Shown here piece after piece: positions 46,581-56,124 of a stretch of 64,000 nt of DNA. The notes below the pieces were generated by a model. The model worked only from the letters and a program-made list of their open reading frames with translations. It did not search any database and had not been told where the DNA came from. The stretch covers positions 3,950,001-4,014,000 of the forward strand of contig NZ_CP077091.1 of assembly GCF_014268595.2 (NCBI RefSeq), written 5' to 3'. Numbering within the stretch: position 1 is the first letter of the stretch; the number at the start of each line of letters is the position of its first letter. The translations under genes were made by a program, and so were the position numbers. The DNA comes from Pseudomonas hamedanensis (GTDB lineage: Bacteria; Pseudomonadota; Gammaproteobacteria; Pseudomonadales; Pseudomonadaceae).

Positions 46581-47297
46581 TTATTTGCGCGAGAAATGCA
46601 CGACCAGTCGGTCGCCAACCATTTGCAGCACCTGCACCAGAACCAACAGTAGCACCACGGTGACAATCATCACGTCGGTCTGGAAACGCTGGTAACCGAA
46701 ACGGATCGCCAGGTCACCCAGACCACCGGCACCCACCACACCGGCCATCGCCGTGTAGGACACCAGTGTAATCGCCGTCACCGTAATCGCTGCGAAAATG
46801 CCCGGGCGTGCTTCCGGCAGCAAGGCGTTCATGATGATCTGCCGCGTGGTCGCGCCCATCGACTGGGTCGCTTCGATGATGCCGCGATCGACTTCACGCA
46901 ACGCGGTTTCCACCAGCCGCGCGAAGAACGGGGTCGCCCCCACTACCAGCGGCGGAATCGCACCGGCCACGCCCAGCGACGTACCGGTGATCAGCACGGT
47001 GAACGGAATCATCACGATCAGCAGAATAATGAACGGCAGCGAACGCAGAATGTTCACCGCCAGCGACATGAACGCGTAGAGGACACGGTTTTCCAGCAAC
47101 TGACGCGGGCTGCAAAGGAACAGCAGCACACCCAGCGGCAGGCCGAGCAACACGGTGAACAGCAGCGAACCGCCGAGCATCAGCATCGTGTCGTTGGTGG
47201 CCAGGCCGATTTCGAGCCAGTCGATGTTCTGGAAGAACAGTTTGATCGCCGCGACTGCGTCGTCGTAATGCTTGATTGCAGCGTCGAACATTTCCAT
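46581..47297 (-). CDS. metI: Methionine ABC transporter, permease
   Basis: 238 residues with about five helices and the permease coupling loop EATQSMGATTRQIIMNALLP. Its ATG at 47297 shares one base with the metN TAA (TAATG), so translation is coupled. A second in-frame ATG at 47291 (MFDAAIKHYDDAV) is a possible alternative. Confidence 0.92.
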   Translation of the reverse strand: MEMFDAAIKHYDDAVAAIKLFFQNIDWLEIGLATNDTMLMLGGSLLFTVLLGLPLGVLLFLCSPRQLLENRVLYAFMSLAVNILRSLPFIILLIVMIPFTVLITGTSLGVAGAIPPLVVGATPFFARLVETALREVDRGIIEATQSMGATTRQIIMNALLPEARPGIFAAITVTAITLVSYTAMAGVVGAGGLGDLAIRFGYQRFQTDVMIVTVVLLLVLVQVLQMVGDRLVVHFSRK

Positions 47298-48304
47298 TAA
47301 CGCAGGACCTCCATGTGAACGTCAGCGGCGGTGAAGCGGGCGAACGCCGCTTCCATGTCGCCACCGGTGACGGCGAGGGTCAATTGCCCGTACGGAATGT
47401 CTTTGATGCGGTCGATGCGACCGGCGAGGATGCTGTAGTCGACGCCGGTTTCCCGGGCGACAGTGCCGAGCAACGGTGCGTAGGTCGCTTCGCCCTGGAA
47501 GGTCAGGCGCACGATGCGCCCGGGCACATGAGCGAAATCGTCGCGTTGCTCGTCTTCGTCGATCTGCTCGCTTTCCTGGACGAAACGTTTGGTGGTCGGG
47601 TGTTGCGGATGCAGGAACACATCGGCCACCGGACCCTGCTCGACGATCACGCCGGCATCCATCACCGCCACCTGATCGCAGACGCGGCGGATCACGTCCA
47701 TCTCGTGGGTGATCAGGACGATGGTCAGTTTCAGCTCACGGTTAATCTCGGCCAGCAATTGCAGGACCGACGCGGTGGTCTGCGGGTCGAGGGCGCTGGT
47801 GGCTTCGTCGCACAGCAGAATCTTCGGCTTGGTCGCCAGGGCGCGGGCGATGCCGACGCGCTGCTTCTGGCCCCCGGACAATTGCGCCGGGTACTTCTTC
47901 GCGTGGTCAGACAGACCGACCCGCGCCAGCAACTCGTCGACGCGCTGAAAGATTTCAGTGCTCGACAGCTCACCGGCCAGGATCAGCGGCAACGCCACAT
48001 TGTCGGCGACGGTCTTGGAGGCGAGCAGGTTGAAGTGCTGGAAGATCATCCCGACCTGCTGGCGGAAACGGCGCAAGCCGTTGGCGTCCAGCGCGGTGAC
48101 TTCTTCGCCGTCGACGATGATCTTGCCGCCGCTGGCGTTTTCCAGGCGATTGATCAGACGCAGCAGGGTACTTTTGCCTGCACCGGAATGGCCGATCAGG
48201 CCGAACACCTGCCCGTTCTCGATAGAGAGACTGGTCGGGTGCAGCGCGGGAATATCCTTACCGGCGACGCGGTAAGTCTTGTGGACGTTTTGAAACTCGA
48301 TCAC
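47297..48304 (-). CDS. metN: Methionine ABC transporter, ATP-binding protein
   Basis: 335 residues. Walker [13 protein letters not shown], signature [15 protein letters not shown], Walker [14 protein letters not shown], and the C-terminal NIL/ACT-like domain (about 255-335) that senses methionine and inhibits transport when it is abundant. First gene of the operon. The leader to its left (48305-48566) shows no SAM riboswitch that I can recognise. Confidence 0.93.
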   Translation of the reverse strand: MIEFQNVHKTYRVAGKDIPALHPTSLSIENGQVFGLIGHSGAGKSTLLRLINRLENASGGKIIVDGEEVTALDANGLRRFRQQVGMIFQHFNLLASKTVADNVALPLILAGELSSTEIFQRVDELLARVGLSDHAKKYPAQLSGGQKQRVGIARALATKPKILLCDEATSALDPQTTASVLQLLAEINRELKLTIVLITHEMDVIRRVCDQVAVMDAGVIVEQGPVADVFLHPQHPTTKRFVQESEQIDEDEQRDDFAHVPGRIVRLTFQGEATYAPLLGTVARETGVDYSILAGRIDRIKDIPYGQLTLAVTGGDMEAAFARFTAADVHMEVLR

Positions 48305-48566
48305 GTAGCGAACCTTGTGGGGCGCGTTAGAAAAGGATCAGCGGTTAGCCGGGCGCGCATTTTAGCCTGTCCGTATAGAGGTTCTTAGCATTTATTTCGC
48401 AATTAACCTTCGATTTGGCAATAACGCGATCAAAGGTCATATAAACGGAACGGCTGAAACGCTCATCAGTCACTAAGTAAGCGACTTGAAACCCTGGGTG
48501 CCGTGCCCGGGAATCACTCAAGGGTCTGCGGAAGGCATCCGGGGCCAAACGAGGAGTTTACGTCTG

Positions 48567-50708
48567 ATGAGCATCAAAAAGCCTGCACCTGATAAAAGCG
48601 AGATGGCCGGGACCGATACCCCGGATCGCGCCAACACCAACGCCAAACTCGACAGCCTGGAAAAATTCCGCTCCGACGCTACCGGCCAGGCGCTGCGTAC
48701 CAATCAGGGCGTGAAGATCGCGGACAACCAGAACACCCTCAAGGCCGGTCCGCGCGGGCCATCGCTGCTCGAAGACTTCATCATGCGCGAGAAAATCACG
48801 CACTTTGACCATGAGCGGATTCCAGAGCGCATCGTCCATGCGCGCGGCACTGGCGCGCACGGCTTCTTTCAGAGCTACGAGAACCATGCAGCACTGACCA
48901 AGGCGGGCTTCCTACAGGACCCGGGCAAGAAAACCCCGGTCTTCGTGCGTTTTTCCACGGTGCAGGGGCCACGCGGTTCCGGCGATACCGTGCGTGACGT
49001 ACGCGGTTTTGCGGTGAAATTCTTCACCGACGAGGGCAACTTCGACCTGGTCGGCAACAACATGCCGGTGTTCTTCATTCAGGACGCGATCAAGTTTCCT
49101 GACTTCGTGCACGCGGTGAAGCCCGAGCCGCACAACGAAATCCCGACCGGCGGCTCGGCTCACGACACCTTCTGGGATTTCGTCTCGCTGGTGCCGGAAT
49201 CGGCGCACATGGTGATCTGGGCGATGTCCGACCGGGCCATCCCGAAAAGCCTGCGCAGCATGCAGGGTTTCGGCGTCCACACCTTCCGCCTGATCAACGC
49301 CGAGGGCAAATCGCGCTTCGTCAAATTCCACTGGCGCCCGACGGCGGGTACTTGCTCGCTGGTATGGGACGAAGCGCAAAAGCTCGCCGGTAAAGACACC
49401 GATTACCACCGTCGCGACCTGTGGGAAGCGATCGAGATGGGCGACTACCCGGAGTGGGAATTGGGCGTGCAGATCGTTGAAGAGGAAAACGAACACGACT
49501 TCGATTTCGACATCCTCGACCCGACCAAGATCATTCCCGAAGAAATCGTACCGATCACGCCACTGGGCAAAATGACCCTCAACCGCAACCCGGACAATTT
49601 TTTTGCCGAAGTCGAGCAGGTCGCTTTCTGCCCGGGCCACATCGTGCCCGGCATCGACTTCTCCAATGACCCGTTGCTACAAGGCCGGCTGTTTTCCTAC
49701 ACCGATACGCAAATCAGCCGACTCGGCGGGCCGAATTTTCATGAGTTGCCGATCAACCGTCCGGTGGCGCCGTTCCATAACGGCCAGCGCGACGCGCAAC
49801 ATCGCACGACGATCGACAAGGGCCGCGCCTCTTATGAACCCAACTCGATTGACGGCGGCTGGCCGAAAGAAACCCCGCCGGCTGCCCAGGACGGTGGCTT
49901 CGAGAGCTACCCGGAGCGCATCGACGCGGCAAAGATCCGCCAGCGCAGCGAGTCGTTCAGCGATCACTTCTCCCAGGCCCGGCTGTTTTTCAACAGCATG
50001 AGCGAGCATGAGAAAGAACACATCATTGCCGCTTACAGCTTCGAGCTGGGCAAGGTCGAGCGTGAATTTATCCGCGCGCGCGAAGTGAACGAAATCCTCG
50101 CCAACATCGACCTGACCCTGGCCAGGCGTGTTGCGCAAAACCTCGGTTTGCCGGCGCCGGTCAAAGGCACGGTCGAGGTGCGCAAGACTTCGCTGGATCG
50201 CTCCCCGGCATTGAGTCAGGCCAACCTGCTGCCCGGCAATATCAAGACGCGTAAAGTGGCGATCCTCGCGGCCAATGGTGTGGACGGTGCGGCCATCGAT
50301 GCAATGAAGAAAGCGCTGGAAGCCGAAGGCGCCCACGCGAAACTGCTCGGCCCGACCTCGGCGCCGGTGAAAACCGCAGACGGCAAGGCGTTGGCGGTGG
50401 ATGCATCGATGGAAGGCATGCCCTCAATCGCGTTTGACGCGGTGTTCGTGCCGGGGGGCGCGGCGTCGGTCACCGCTTTAAGCGGCGACGGTGTGGCGTT
50501 GCATTATTTGCTCGAGGCTTACAAGCACCTGAAAGCAATTGCGCTGCACGGTGAGGCCAAGCAACTGCAGGACTTGCTGAAGCTGGACGCGGATGTGGGG
50601 TTGCTGCAGGGCAAGGATGTGGGTGCGCTGACCAAGCCGTTCTTTGCCGCGATTGGCGAGCATCGGGTGTGGGCGCGGGAGCCGAAGGCCAAAGCGATTC
50701 CGGCTTGA
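48567..50708 (+). CDS. katE: Large-subunit monofunctional catalase (HPII type)
   Basis: 713 residues, the long clade-2 catalase. Visible: [20 protein letters not shown] (catalytic His), [20 protein letters not shown] (the Gly-rich block), [20 protein letters not shown], and the haem Tyr block [14 protein letters not shown]. Residues about 560-713 form the extra flavodoxin/DJ-1-like domain ([20 protein letters not shown]). The ATG at 48567 has GAGGAG ten bases upstream. Divergent from metN. Probably stationary-phase induced, though no clear RpoS promoter was found. Confidence 0.93.
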   Translation: MSIKKPAPDKSEMAGTDTPDRANTNAKLDSLEKFRSDATGQALRTNQGVKIADNQNTLKAGPRGPSLLEDFIMREKITHFDHERIPERIVHARGTGAHGFFQSYENHAALTKAGFLQDPGKKTPVFVRFSTVQGPRGSGDTVRDVRGFAVKFFTDEGNFDLVGNNMPVFFIQDAIKFPDFVHAVKPEPHNEIPTGGSAHDTFWDFVSLVPESAHMVIWAMSDRAIPKSLRSMQGFGVHTFRLINAEGKSRFVKFHWRPTAGTCSLVWDEAQKLAGKDTDYHRRDLWEAIEMGDYPEWELGVQIVEEENEHDFDFDILDPTKIIPEEIVPITPLGKMTLNRNPDNFFAEVEQVAFCPGHIVPGIDFSNDPLLQGRLFSYTDTQISRLGGPNFHELPINRPVAPFHNGQRDAQHRTTIDKGRASYEPNSIDGGWPKETPPAAQDGGFESYPERIDAAKIRQRSESFSDHFSQARLFFNSMSEHEKEHIIAAYSFELGKVEREFIRAREVNEILANIDLTLARRVAQNLGLPAPVKGTVEVRKTSLDRSPALSQANLLPGNIKTRKVAILAANGVDGAAIDAMKKALEAEGAHAKLLGPTSAPVKTADGKALAVDASMEGMPSIAFDAVFVPGGAASVTALSGDGVALHYLLEAYKHLKAIALHGEAKQLQDLLKLDADVGLLQGKDVGALTKPFFAAIGEHRVWAREPKAKAIPA

Positions 50709-50732
50709 TTTTCGGCTGACAGGAAGGACGCT

Positions 50733-50826
50733 ATCGCGAGTAGGCTCACTCCTACAATGGATCTCGGTTTGACACACAACCCCTGTGCACCCTGAGACCC
50801 CCTGTAGGAGTGAGCCTGCTCGCGAT
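50733..50826. repeat. REP doublet, GTAGGAGTGAGCC type
   Basis: ATCGCGAGTAGGCTCACTCC from 50733 (one base change from the consensus GCAGG) and its inverse TGTAGGAGTGAGCCTGCTCG ending at CGCGAT, 50826. Between katE and the convergent lipoprotein stop. Confidence 0.92.
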
Positions 50827-50833
50827 GCTTTTT

Positions 50834-51547
50834 TCAGGGTTTACGCGGACTCAGAACCATCTGCGCCGGCACTGTGCGCAAAATCTGCTTCTCGATCTGC
50901 AGATCAAAATCCGGATCAAGCTTTTTCACGCGCTTGCTCAGCAACGTTGCCAACCACGGATAATCCGCCGTGCGCGGTGCCTGGATGCTGACAGCGCACT
51001 CGTAGTTCACCACGTCGGCGGCGATCGCATCGAGTTGGCGCTGAAGCTTGTGAATATCACCGATGTTCAAGGCCACCGTAGTGCTTTCGGCGGTCGGATC
51101 GATCACCTTGGCTTTTGGCTTGGCTTCGGCCGCCAGCAAGGCAGCTTCGGCCTTCTCCAGCTCGGCTTTGCGCGCCTCGGTGATGGCGCCGTTGACGCCG
51201 CCGGTCAGTGCCGGAGCCGTGGGCATCAAGGCACGGGCACGGCTCAACGCGGTCGCGGCAGCGTTGACATCGCCTTTTTGCAGGACGATCTGGCTGCGAC
51301 GCAAATACGCCTCGGCCAGTTGTCGCTGGTATTGCTCCAGGGACTGGTCGTTGGGGGATGCGGCCTGCAACGCGGCCAACTGGTCTTCGGCGGTGGCCAG
51401 TTCGCTGCTGGCCAGGCTTTGCTCCAGCTGTGCGATGGCCGTAGCTCGCGCATCGGGGACTTCAGCCACCGGTGGCGTGCTTTGGCAGGCGCCCAGCAGC
51501 ACTGAAAATGCGACAAGGAGCAGATAACGGGAGGCGAACGGCTTCAT
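50834..51547 (-). CDS. Lipoprotein of the znu locus (PA5502-like)
   Basis: 237 residues with lipobox LLGACQS after MKPFASRYLLLVAFSV. The next 100 residues are a TPR-like, Ala-rich helical region (AIAQLEQSLASSELATAEDQ and following); the C-terminal part has IGDIHKLQRQLDAIAADVVN. It follows znuB by 37 bases on the same strand, so it is probably cotranscribed with zur-znuCB, but nothing in it looks zinc-binding. Function unknown. Confidence 0.83.
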   Translation of the reverse strand: MKPFASRYLLLVAFSVLLGACQSTPPVAEVPDARATAIAQLEQSLASSELATAEDQLAALQAASPNDQSLEQYQRQLAEAYLRRSQIVLQKGDVNAAATALSRARALMPTAPALTGGVNGAITEARKAELEKAEAALLAAEAKPKAKVIDPTAESTTVALNIGDIHKLQRQLDAIAADVVNYECAVSIQAPRTADYPWLATLLSKRVKKLDPDFDLQIEKQILRTVPAQMVLSPRKP

Positions 51548-51584
51548 TCCTGCGACTCTCTAATTGCGCAAAAAGCGAGCAAGT

Positions 51585-52365
51585 CTACACCCCTCGACGG
51601 GGCAGAACAAAACTCAGCAGAAACAATGCGGCCGCTGTCACAACGATTGACGGTCCGGCCGGGGTGTCCTTGAACCACGACAATGCCAGCCCGCTACACA
51701 CCGCGAGCATGCCCAGCAGGCTGGCGCCCAGCGCCATCTGCTCCGGGGAGCGGGCGTGACGCTGTGCCGCAGCGGCCGGGATGATCAGCAGCGAGGTGAT
51801 CAGCAACACACCGACGATCTTCATCGCCACCGCGATCACCACCGCAATCAACAGCATCAGCGCCAGGCGCAAAGCCGCCACCGGCAGGCCTTCGACCCTG
51901 GCCAGTTCTTCGTGCACGGTGACCGCCAGCAGCGGCCGCCACAGGGTCACCAGCAACACCAGCACTGCCGCCGTGCCGCCGAGAATCCACATGAGATCGG
52001 TCGGACTGATCGCCAGCAGGTCGCCGAACAGATAGGCCATCAGGTCGATCCGCACTTCATGCATGAAGCTTAGTACCACCAGGCCAAGAGAGAGCGTGCT
52101 CGGCGCAAGAATTCCCAACAGCGTGTCGGAGGCCAGTGGCTGGCGTTGTTGCAGGGTCACCAATAGCACCGCCAGCAGCAGGCAACCGACCGTCACCGCG
52201 ACGGTGGGACTGACATCGAGCAAGAAGCCCAGCGCCACGCCAAGCAATGCGGCATGGGACAAGGTGTCGCCGAAGTAGGCCATGCGCCGCCAGACCACAA
52301 ACGAACCCAACGGCCCGGCCACCATTGCCAGCGCCAGACCTGCAAGCAGGGCGTACAACAGAAAA

Positions 52366-52373
<8 letters not shown>
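51585..52373 (-). CDS. znuB: Zinc ABC transporter permease
   Basis: 262 residues, about eight helices, ABC-3 family: [32 protein letters not shown] region ([20 protein letters not shown]) and [20 protein letters not shown]. The start at 52373 overlaps the end of znuC by eight bases. An upstream open extension to 52559 lies inside znuC and is rejected. Confidence 0.94.
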
Positions 52374-53150
<777 letters not shown>

Positions 53151-53151
<1 letters not shown>

Positions 53152-53633
53152 CAAGCCCCCTGGCACCCGGAGCACAGGCCGACGACTTCGACGGTCTGTG
53201 CCTCGACAATGAACCCGACCTCTTTGGCGCTATTGATGATCGCGTCGCTGATCACTTTTTGCTCAAGCTCAATGGCCGCATGGCACTCGCGGCAGATCAG
53301 GAACTGACCCTGATGCGCGTGTTCCGGGTGGACACAGCCAACAAAGGCGTTCAGCGACGAGATGCGGTGGACCAGGCCATTTTCCAGCAGGAAGTCCAGC
53401 GCGCGGTACACGGTTGGCGGCGCGGCGCGGCGGCCATCCTGCTCGCTGAGTACGGCAAGAATGTCATAGGCGCCCAGCGGCTTGTGACTCTGCCACACCA
53501 ATTCCAGCACCCGGCGGCGCAACGCGGTCAGGCGCAAGCCTTTCTGGGCGCACAAGGCATCGGCCTCGGACAAAGCGCTGTGTACGCAATGTGAGTGGTC
53601 GTGGGGACGGCTGGCGATCGGTGTAATAGGCAT
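53151..53633 (-). CDS. zur: Zinc uptake regulator Zur (Fur family)
   Basis: 160 residues. N-terminal winged helix ([39 protein letters not shown]), then the metal-binding/dimer domain with [15 protein letters not shown] and [10 protein letters not shown], the structural zinc cysteines. It represses zinc uptake genes when zinc is sufficient. First gene of the leftward zur-znuC-znuB operon and divergent from znuA. P. aeruginosa calls it Np20/Zur. Confidence 0.93.
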
Positions 53634-53699
53634 GGGCGGCGACGAGATTTGATAGAGACGTTATTATGTTACCCGTTCTCGCCTCCTTGAGTGGTCATC
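53634..53699. promoter_or_regulatory. Divergent zur/znuA control region with candidate Zur site
   Basis: 66 bases between the two start codons. The AT-rich core GTTATTATGTTAC (53660-53672) resembles half of a Zur operator but has poor symmetry. A Zur site is expected here from known znuA regulation; the exact bases are uncertain. Confidence 0.5.
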
Positions 53700-54629
53700 G
53701 TGTCCCGACTTTTTTCTGTTTTTGTAGCTTTTGTTACCAGTTTTCTGCTGATCGGCTCGGCTCAGGCCGAGGTCAAAGTCCTCACCAGCATCAAGCCGTT
53801 GCAGTTGATTGCCGCTGCCGTGCAGGACGGCGTGGCGATTCCCGAGGTGCTGCTGCCGCCAGGTGCCTCGCCGCATAATTACGCGCTGCGCCCATCCGAC
53901 GTACGGAAAGTGCAGTCAGTCGATCTGCTTTACTGGATCGGTCCGGACATGGAGGGCTTCCTGCCGCGCGTGCTCAGCGGCCGCACCCTGCCGAGCATCG
54001 CCGTGCAGGATCTGCCAGGGCTCAAACTGCGTCATTTCGGCGAGGACAACCACTCTCACGCCGAAGAGGCCGACGAGGCCGACGAACATGATCACGACCA
54101 TCGCCCCGGCTCGCTGGATGCGCACCTGTGGCTGTCACCGGTCAACGCACGGGTGATTGCCGACAGGATGGCTGCCGACCTGACCGCCGCCGACCCGGCC
54201 AACGCCGAGCGCTATCAGCGCAATGCCAAGGCTTTCGATGAACGCCTGGATGCGCTGGATCAGCGTTTGAAGAAGCGCCTGGCCGGCGTTGAAGGCAAGC
54301 CGTACTTCGTTTTCCACGAAGCCTTCGACTACTTTGAAGACGCTTATGGGTTGAACCACGCCGGGGTATTCGCCGTGGCCGCCGAGGTGCAGCCAGGGGC
54401 CCAGCACGTCGCGGCGATGCGCAAGCGCTTGCAGGAAGTGGGCAAGACGTGTGTATTCAGCGAACCGCCGTTGCGCCCGCGTTTGGCGGAAACGCTGGTG
54501 GCCGGTTTGCCGGTGAAACTGGCCGAGCTGGATGCGTTGGGTGGCTATACACCGGCGACGGCTCAGGGTTATGAGCAGGTGCTGGAGAAACTCGGCAACG
54601 ACCTGGCCGGGTGCCTGGAGTCGCTGTAA
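53700..54629 (+). CDS. znuA: Zinc ABC transporter substrate-binding protein
   Basis: 309 residues. Signal peptide ending LLIGSAQA, then TSIKPLQLIAAAVQDGVAIP, PPGASPHNYALRPSD (His ligand) and the His/Asp/Glu-rich loop NHSHAEEADEADEHDHDHRP, which gathers zinc. Further ligands in DAHLWLSPVNARVI and FVFHEAFDYFEDAYG. The GTG at 53700 (MSRLFSVFVAFVTS) is chosen; the GTG at 53691 is an alternative. Confidence 0.92.
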   Translation: MSRLFSVFVAFVTSFLLIGSAQAEVKVLTSIKPLQLIAAAVQDGVAIPEVLLPPGASPHNYALRPSDVRKVQSVDLLYWIGPDMEGFLPRVLSGRTLPSIAVQDLPGLKLRHFGEDNHSHAEEADEADEHDHDHRPGSLDAHLWLSPVNARVIADRMAADLTAADPANAERYQRNAKAFDERLDALDQRLKKRLAGVEGKPYFVFHEAFDYFEDAYGLNHAGVFAVAAEVQPGAQHVAAMRKRLQEVGKTCVFSEPPLRPRLAETLVAGLPVKLAELDALGGYTPATAQGYEQVLEKLGNDLAGCLESL

Positions 54630-54641
54630 GCCTGTAAACCC

Positions 54642-54749
54642 TGTGGCGAGGGAGCTTGCTCCCGCTTGAGTGCGCAGCACTCACAAAATCTGCCTGGCAG
54701 AATCTTGGGGCCGCTTCGCAGCCCGGCGCGAGCAAGCTCGCTCGCCACA
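54642..54749. repeat. REP-like doublet, GTGGCGAGGGAGC type
   Basis: TGTGGCGAGGGAGCTTGCTC from 54642 and GAGCAAGCTCGCTCGCCACA ending at 54749. This is a different REP subtype from the others. The spacer contains further palindromes (GAGTGC-GCA-GCACTC, 54668-54682), so the element is longer than the other doublets. Confidence 0.85.
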
Positions 54750-54751
54750 AT

Positions 54752-55705
54752 TCAAAGCGCGAAAGGTAGGGGCGTACTGATCTTCTGCCGCTGCGCCAAC
54801 CGCTGTTCGAACTCCCTCGGATCGTGAATCAACACATCCTGCCCGGCGAACTGCTCAGCCGCGATCAAGCGTGACAGCCAGAACCGCACACACGCGACGC
54901 GCAACATCGTCGGCCACAACTCAGCCTCCGCCGCCGTAAACGGCCGCAGCGCCGCGTAAGCTCCGAGGAACGCCCGCGCGCGCGGGCCATCGATCACGCC
55001 CTCCTCATCCGAGCACCAGTCGTTCAAGGCGATCGCCACGTCATACAGCATCGGCCCCGAGCAAGCGTTGTAGAAGTCGATCAGCCCGGTCAGGTGCGTG
55101 CCTTCAAACATTGCGTTGTCACGGAACAGATCGGCGTGAATATTGGCCCGTGGCAGCGCGAGAATCCTGTCCTTTTGTGCGGTAATTTCATCCAAAGCCT
55201 TTTGCAGCAAGGCCTGCGGCTCATCGCTCAGGTGTGACAGGAACTCGCCACCCTCCTCCAGCATCCAGTCGAGACCACGATCGGTCTTGCGCTTGATCAT
55301 GCGCTCGCCCTGGGTCGCCAGGTGCAGGTGCGCCTGCAATTCGCCGACCTGCGCGCAATGCTGGGCGTTGGCGATCTTGATGTGTTTGCCGGACAGGCGC
55401 GGCTGCAGCAGCGCCGGTTTGCCTTTGAGTTCACGCAACGCCACGCCGTCAGTGGTGCGCAGCGCGTATGGCACCGGCAGATCGGCATGGTGCAGCACAT
55501 CGAGCAGGTCGATGAAGAACGGCATCTCCTGCACCGGCCCGCGTTCGACCAGGGTCAGGACAAATTCGCCCTGCTCCAGGCTGACGAAGAAATTGGTGTT
55601 TTCGCTGCCGGCGGCGATCCCCTGGAAATCAAGCAGGCGGCCGAGCCCGTAAGGGGCGAGAAAGGTTTCCAGCTCGGGCCGAGCCAGGGGAGTGAACACA
55701 GACAT
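54752..55705 (-). CDS. thrB: Homoserine kinase (ThrB type II)
   Basis: 317 residues of the aminoglycoside phosphotransferase-like homoserine kinase family, unrelated to the GHMP-type E. coli ThrB. Visible: VFTPLARPELETFLAPYGLG, AAGSENTNFFVSLEQGEFVL, catalytic loop RANIHADLFRDNAMFEG and metal-binding LTGLIDFYNACSGPML. It phosphorylates homoserine in threonine synthesis. The following DUF2782 gene lies upstream on the same strand, 54 bases away. Confidence 0.92.
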   Translation of the reverse strand: MSVFTPLARPELETFLAPYGLGRLLDFQGIAAGSENTNFFVSLEQGEFVLTLVERGPVQEMPFFIDLLDVLHHADLPVPYALRTTDGVALRELKGKPALLQPRLSGKHIKIANAQHCAQVGELQAHLHLATQGERMIKRKTDRGLDWMLEEGGEFLSHLSDEPQALLQKALDEITAQKDRILALPRANIHADLFRDNAMFEGTHLTGLIDFYNACSGPMLYDVAIALNDWCSDEEGVIDGPRARAFLGAYAALRPFTAAEAELWPTMLRVACVRFWLSRLIAAEQFAGQDVLIHDPREFEQRLAQRQKISTPLPFAL

Positions 55706-55759
55706 GTCTTAACTGCCAGTACGGGCGCCGCAACATGCGGCGCCGGGTGAATTAAAAAC

Positions 55760-56050
55760 TTACTTCCATTCGAAAATCTTCCATGACGGAATCAGCATAT
55801 CCGGCTGATCCGAGCGGATGAAGTTGGCATCCGTCCCGTCGGCACGCACCAGAAAGTACGGCGGCGCGCCCTTGGGCGTGACTTTGATCGCATACAGGAA
55901 ACCGTTCTGGCGGTACTCCTGAATGGTCTTGTCGCCTTCCGTGCGGATGGTGACCTCGGGGTCGCCGCCCGGCGCATCATCCGCCGCCATCGCGGCCAGT
56001 GGTGAGACAGCGATCAACCCGACCAGCAGCAAGCGATTTAACGTACGCAT
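55760..56050 (-). CDS. DUF2782 exported protein
   Basis: 96 residues: signal peptide MRTLNRLLLVGLIAVSPLAA ending MA, then DPEVTIRTEGDKTIQEYRQN and GFLYAIKVTPKGAPPYFLVR, the family core. Always small and next to polA/thrB in pseudomonads. Periplasmic; function unknown. Divergent from polA, 74 bases apart. Confidence 0.88.
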   Translation of the reverse strand: MRTLNRLLLVGLIAVSPLAAMAADDAPGGDPEVTIRTEGDKTIQEYRQNGFLYAIKVTPKGAPPYFLVRADGTDANFIRSDQPDMLIPSWKIFEWK

Positions 56051-56124
56051 GATAACCTTGTCCCTTTGTCGTCAACGGTCCCGCTATTCTAGCGCCGGAC
56101 CCGCCGAAAAGGTTGATCCTGCTC

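Noticed and set aside
48305..48566. SAM riboswitch or S-box leader before metN, and a clear RpoS promoter before katE
   Set aside because: No recognisable SAM-binding core or terminator/antiterminator pair in the gap; no CTATACT-type -10 on the katE strand.
53660..53672. Perfect Zur operator
   Set aside because: The AT-rich core is at the right place, but it lacks the inverted symmetry expected, so only a candidate region is given.
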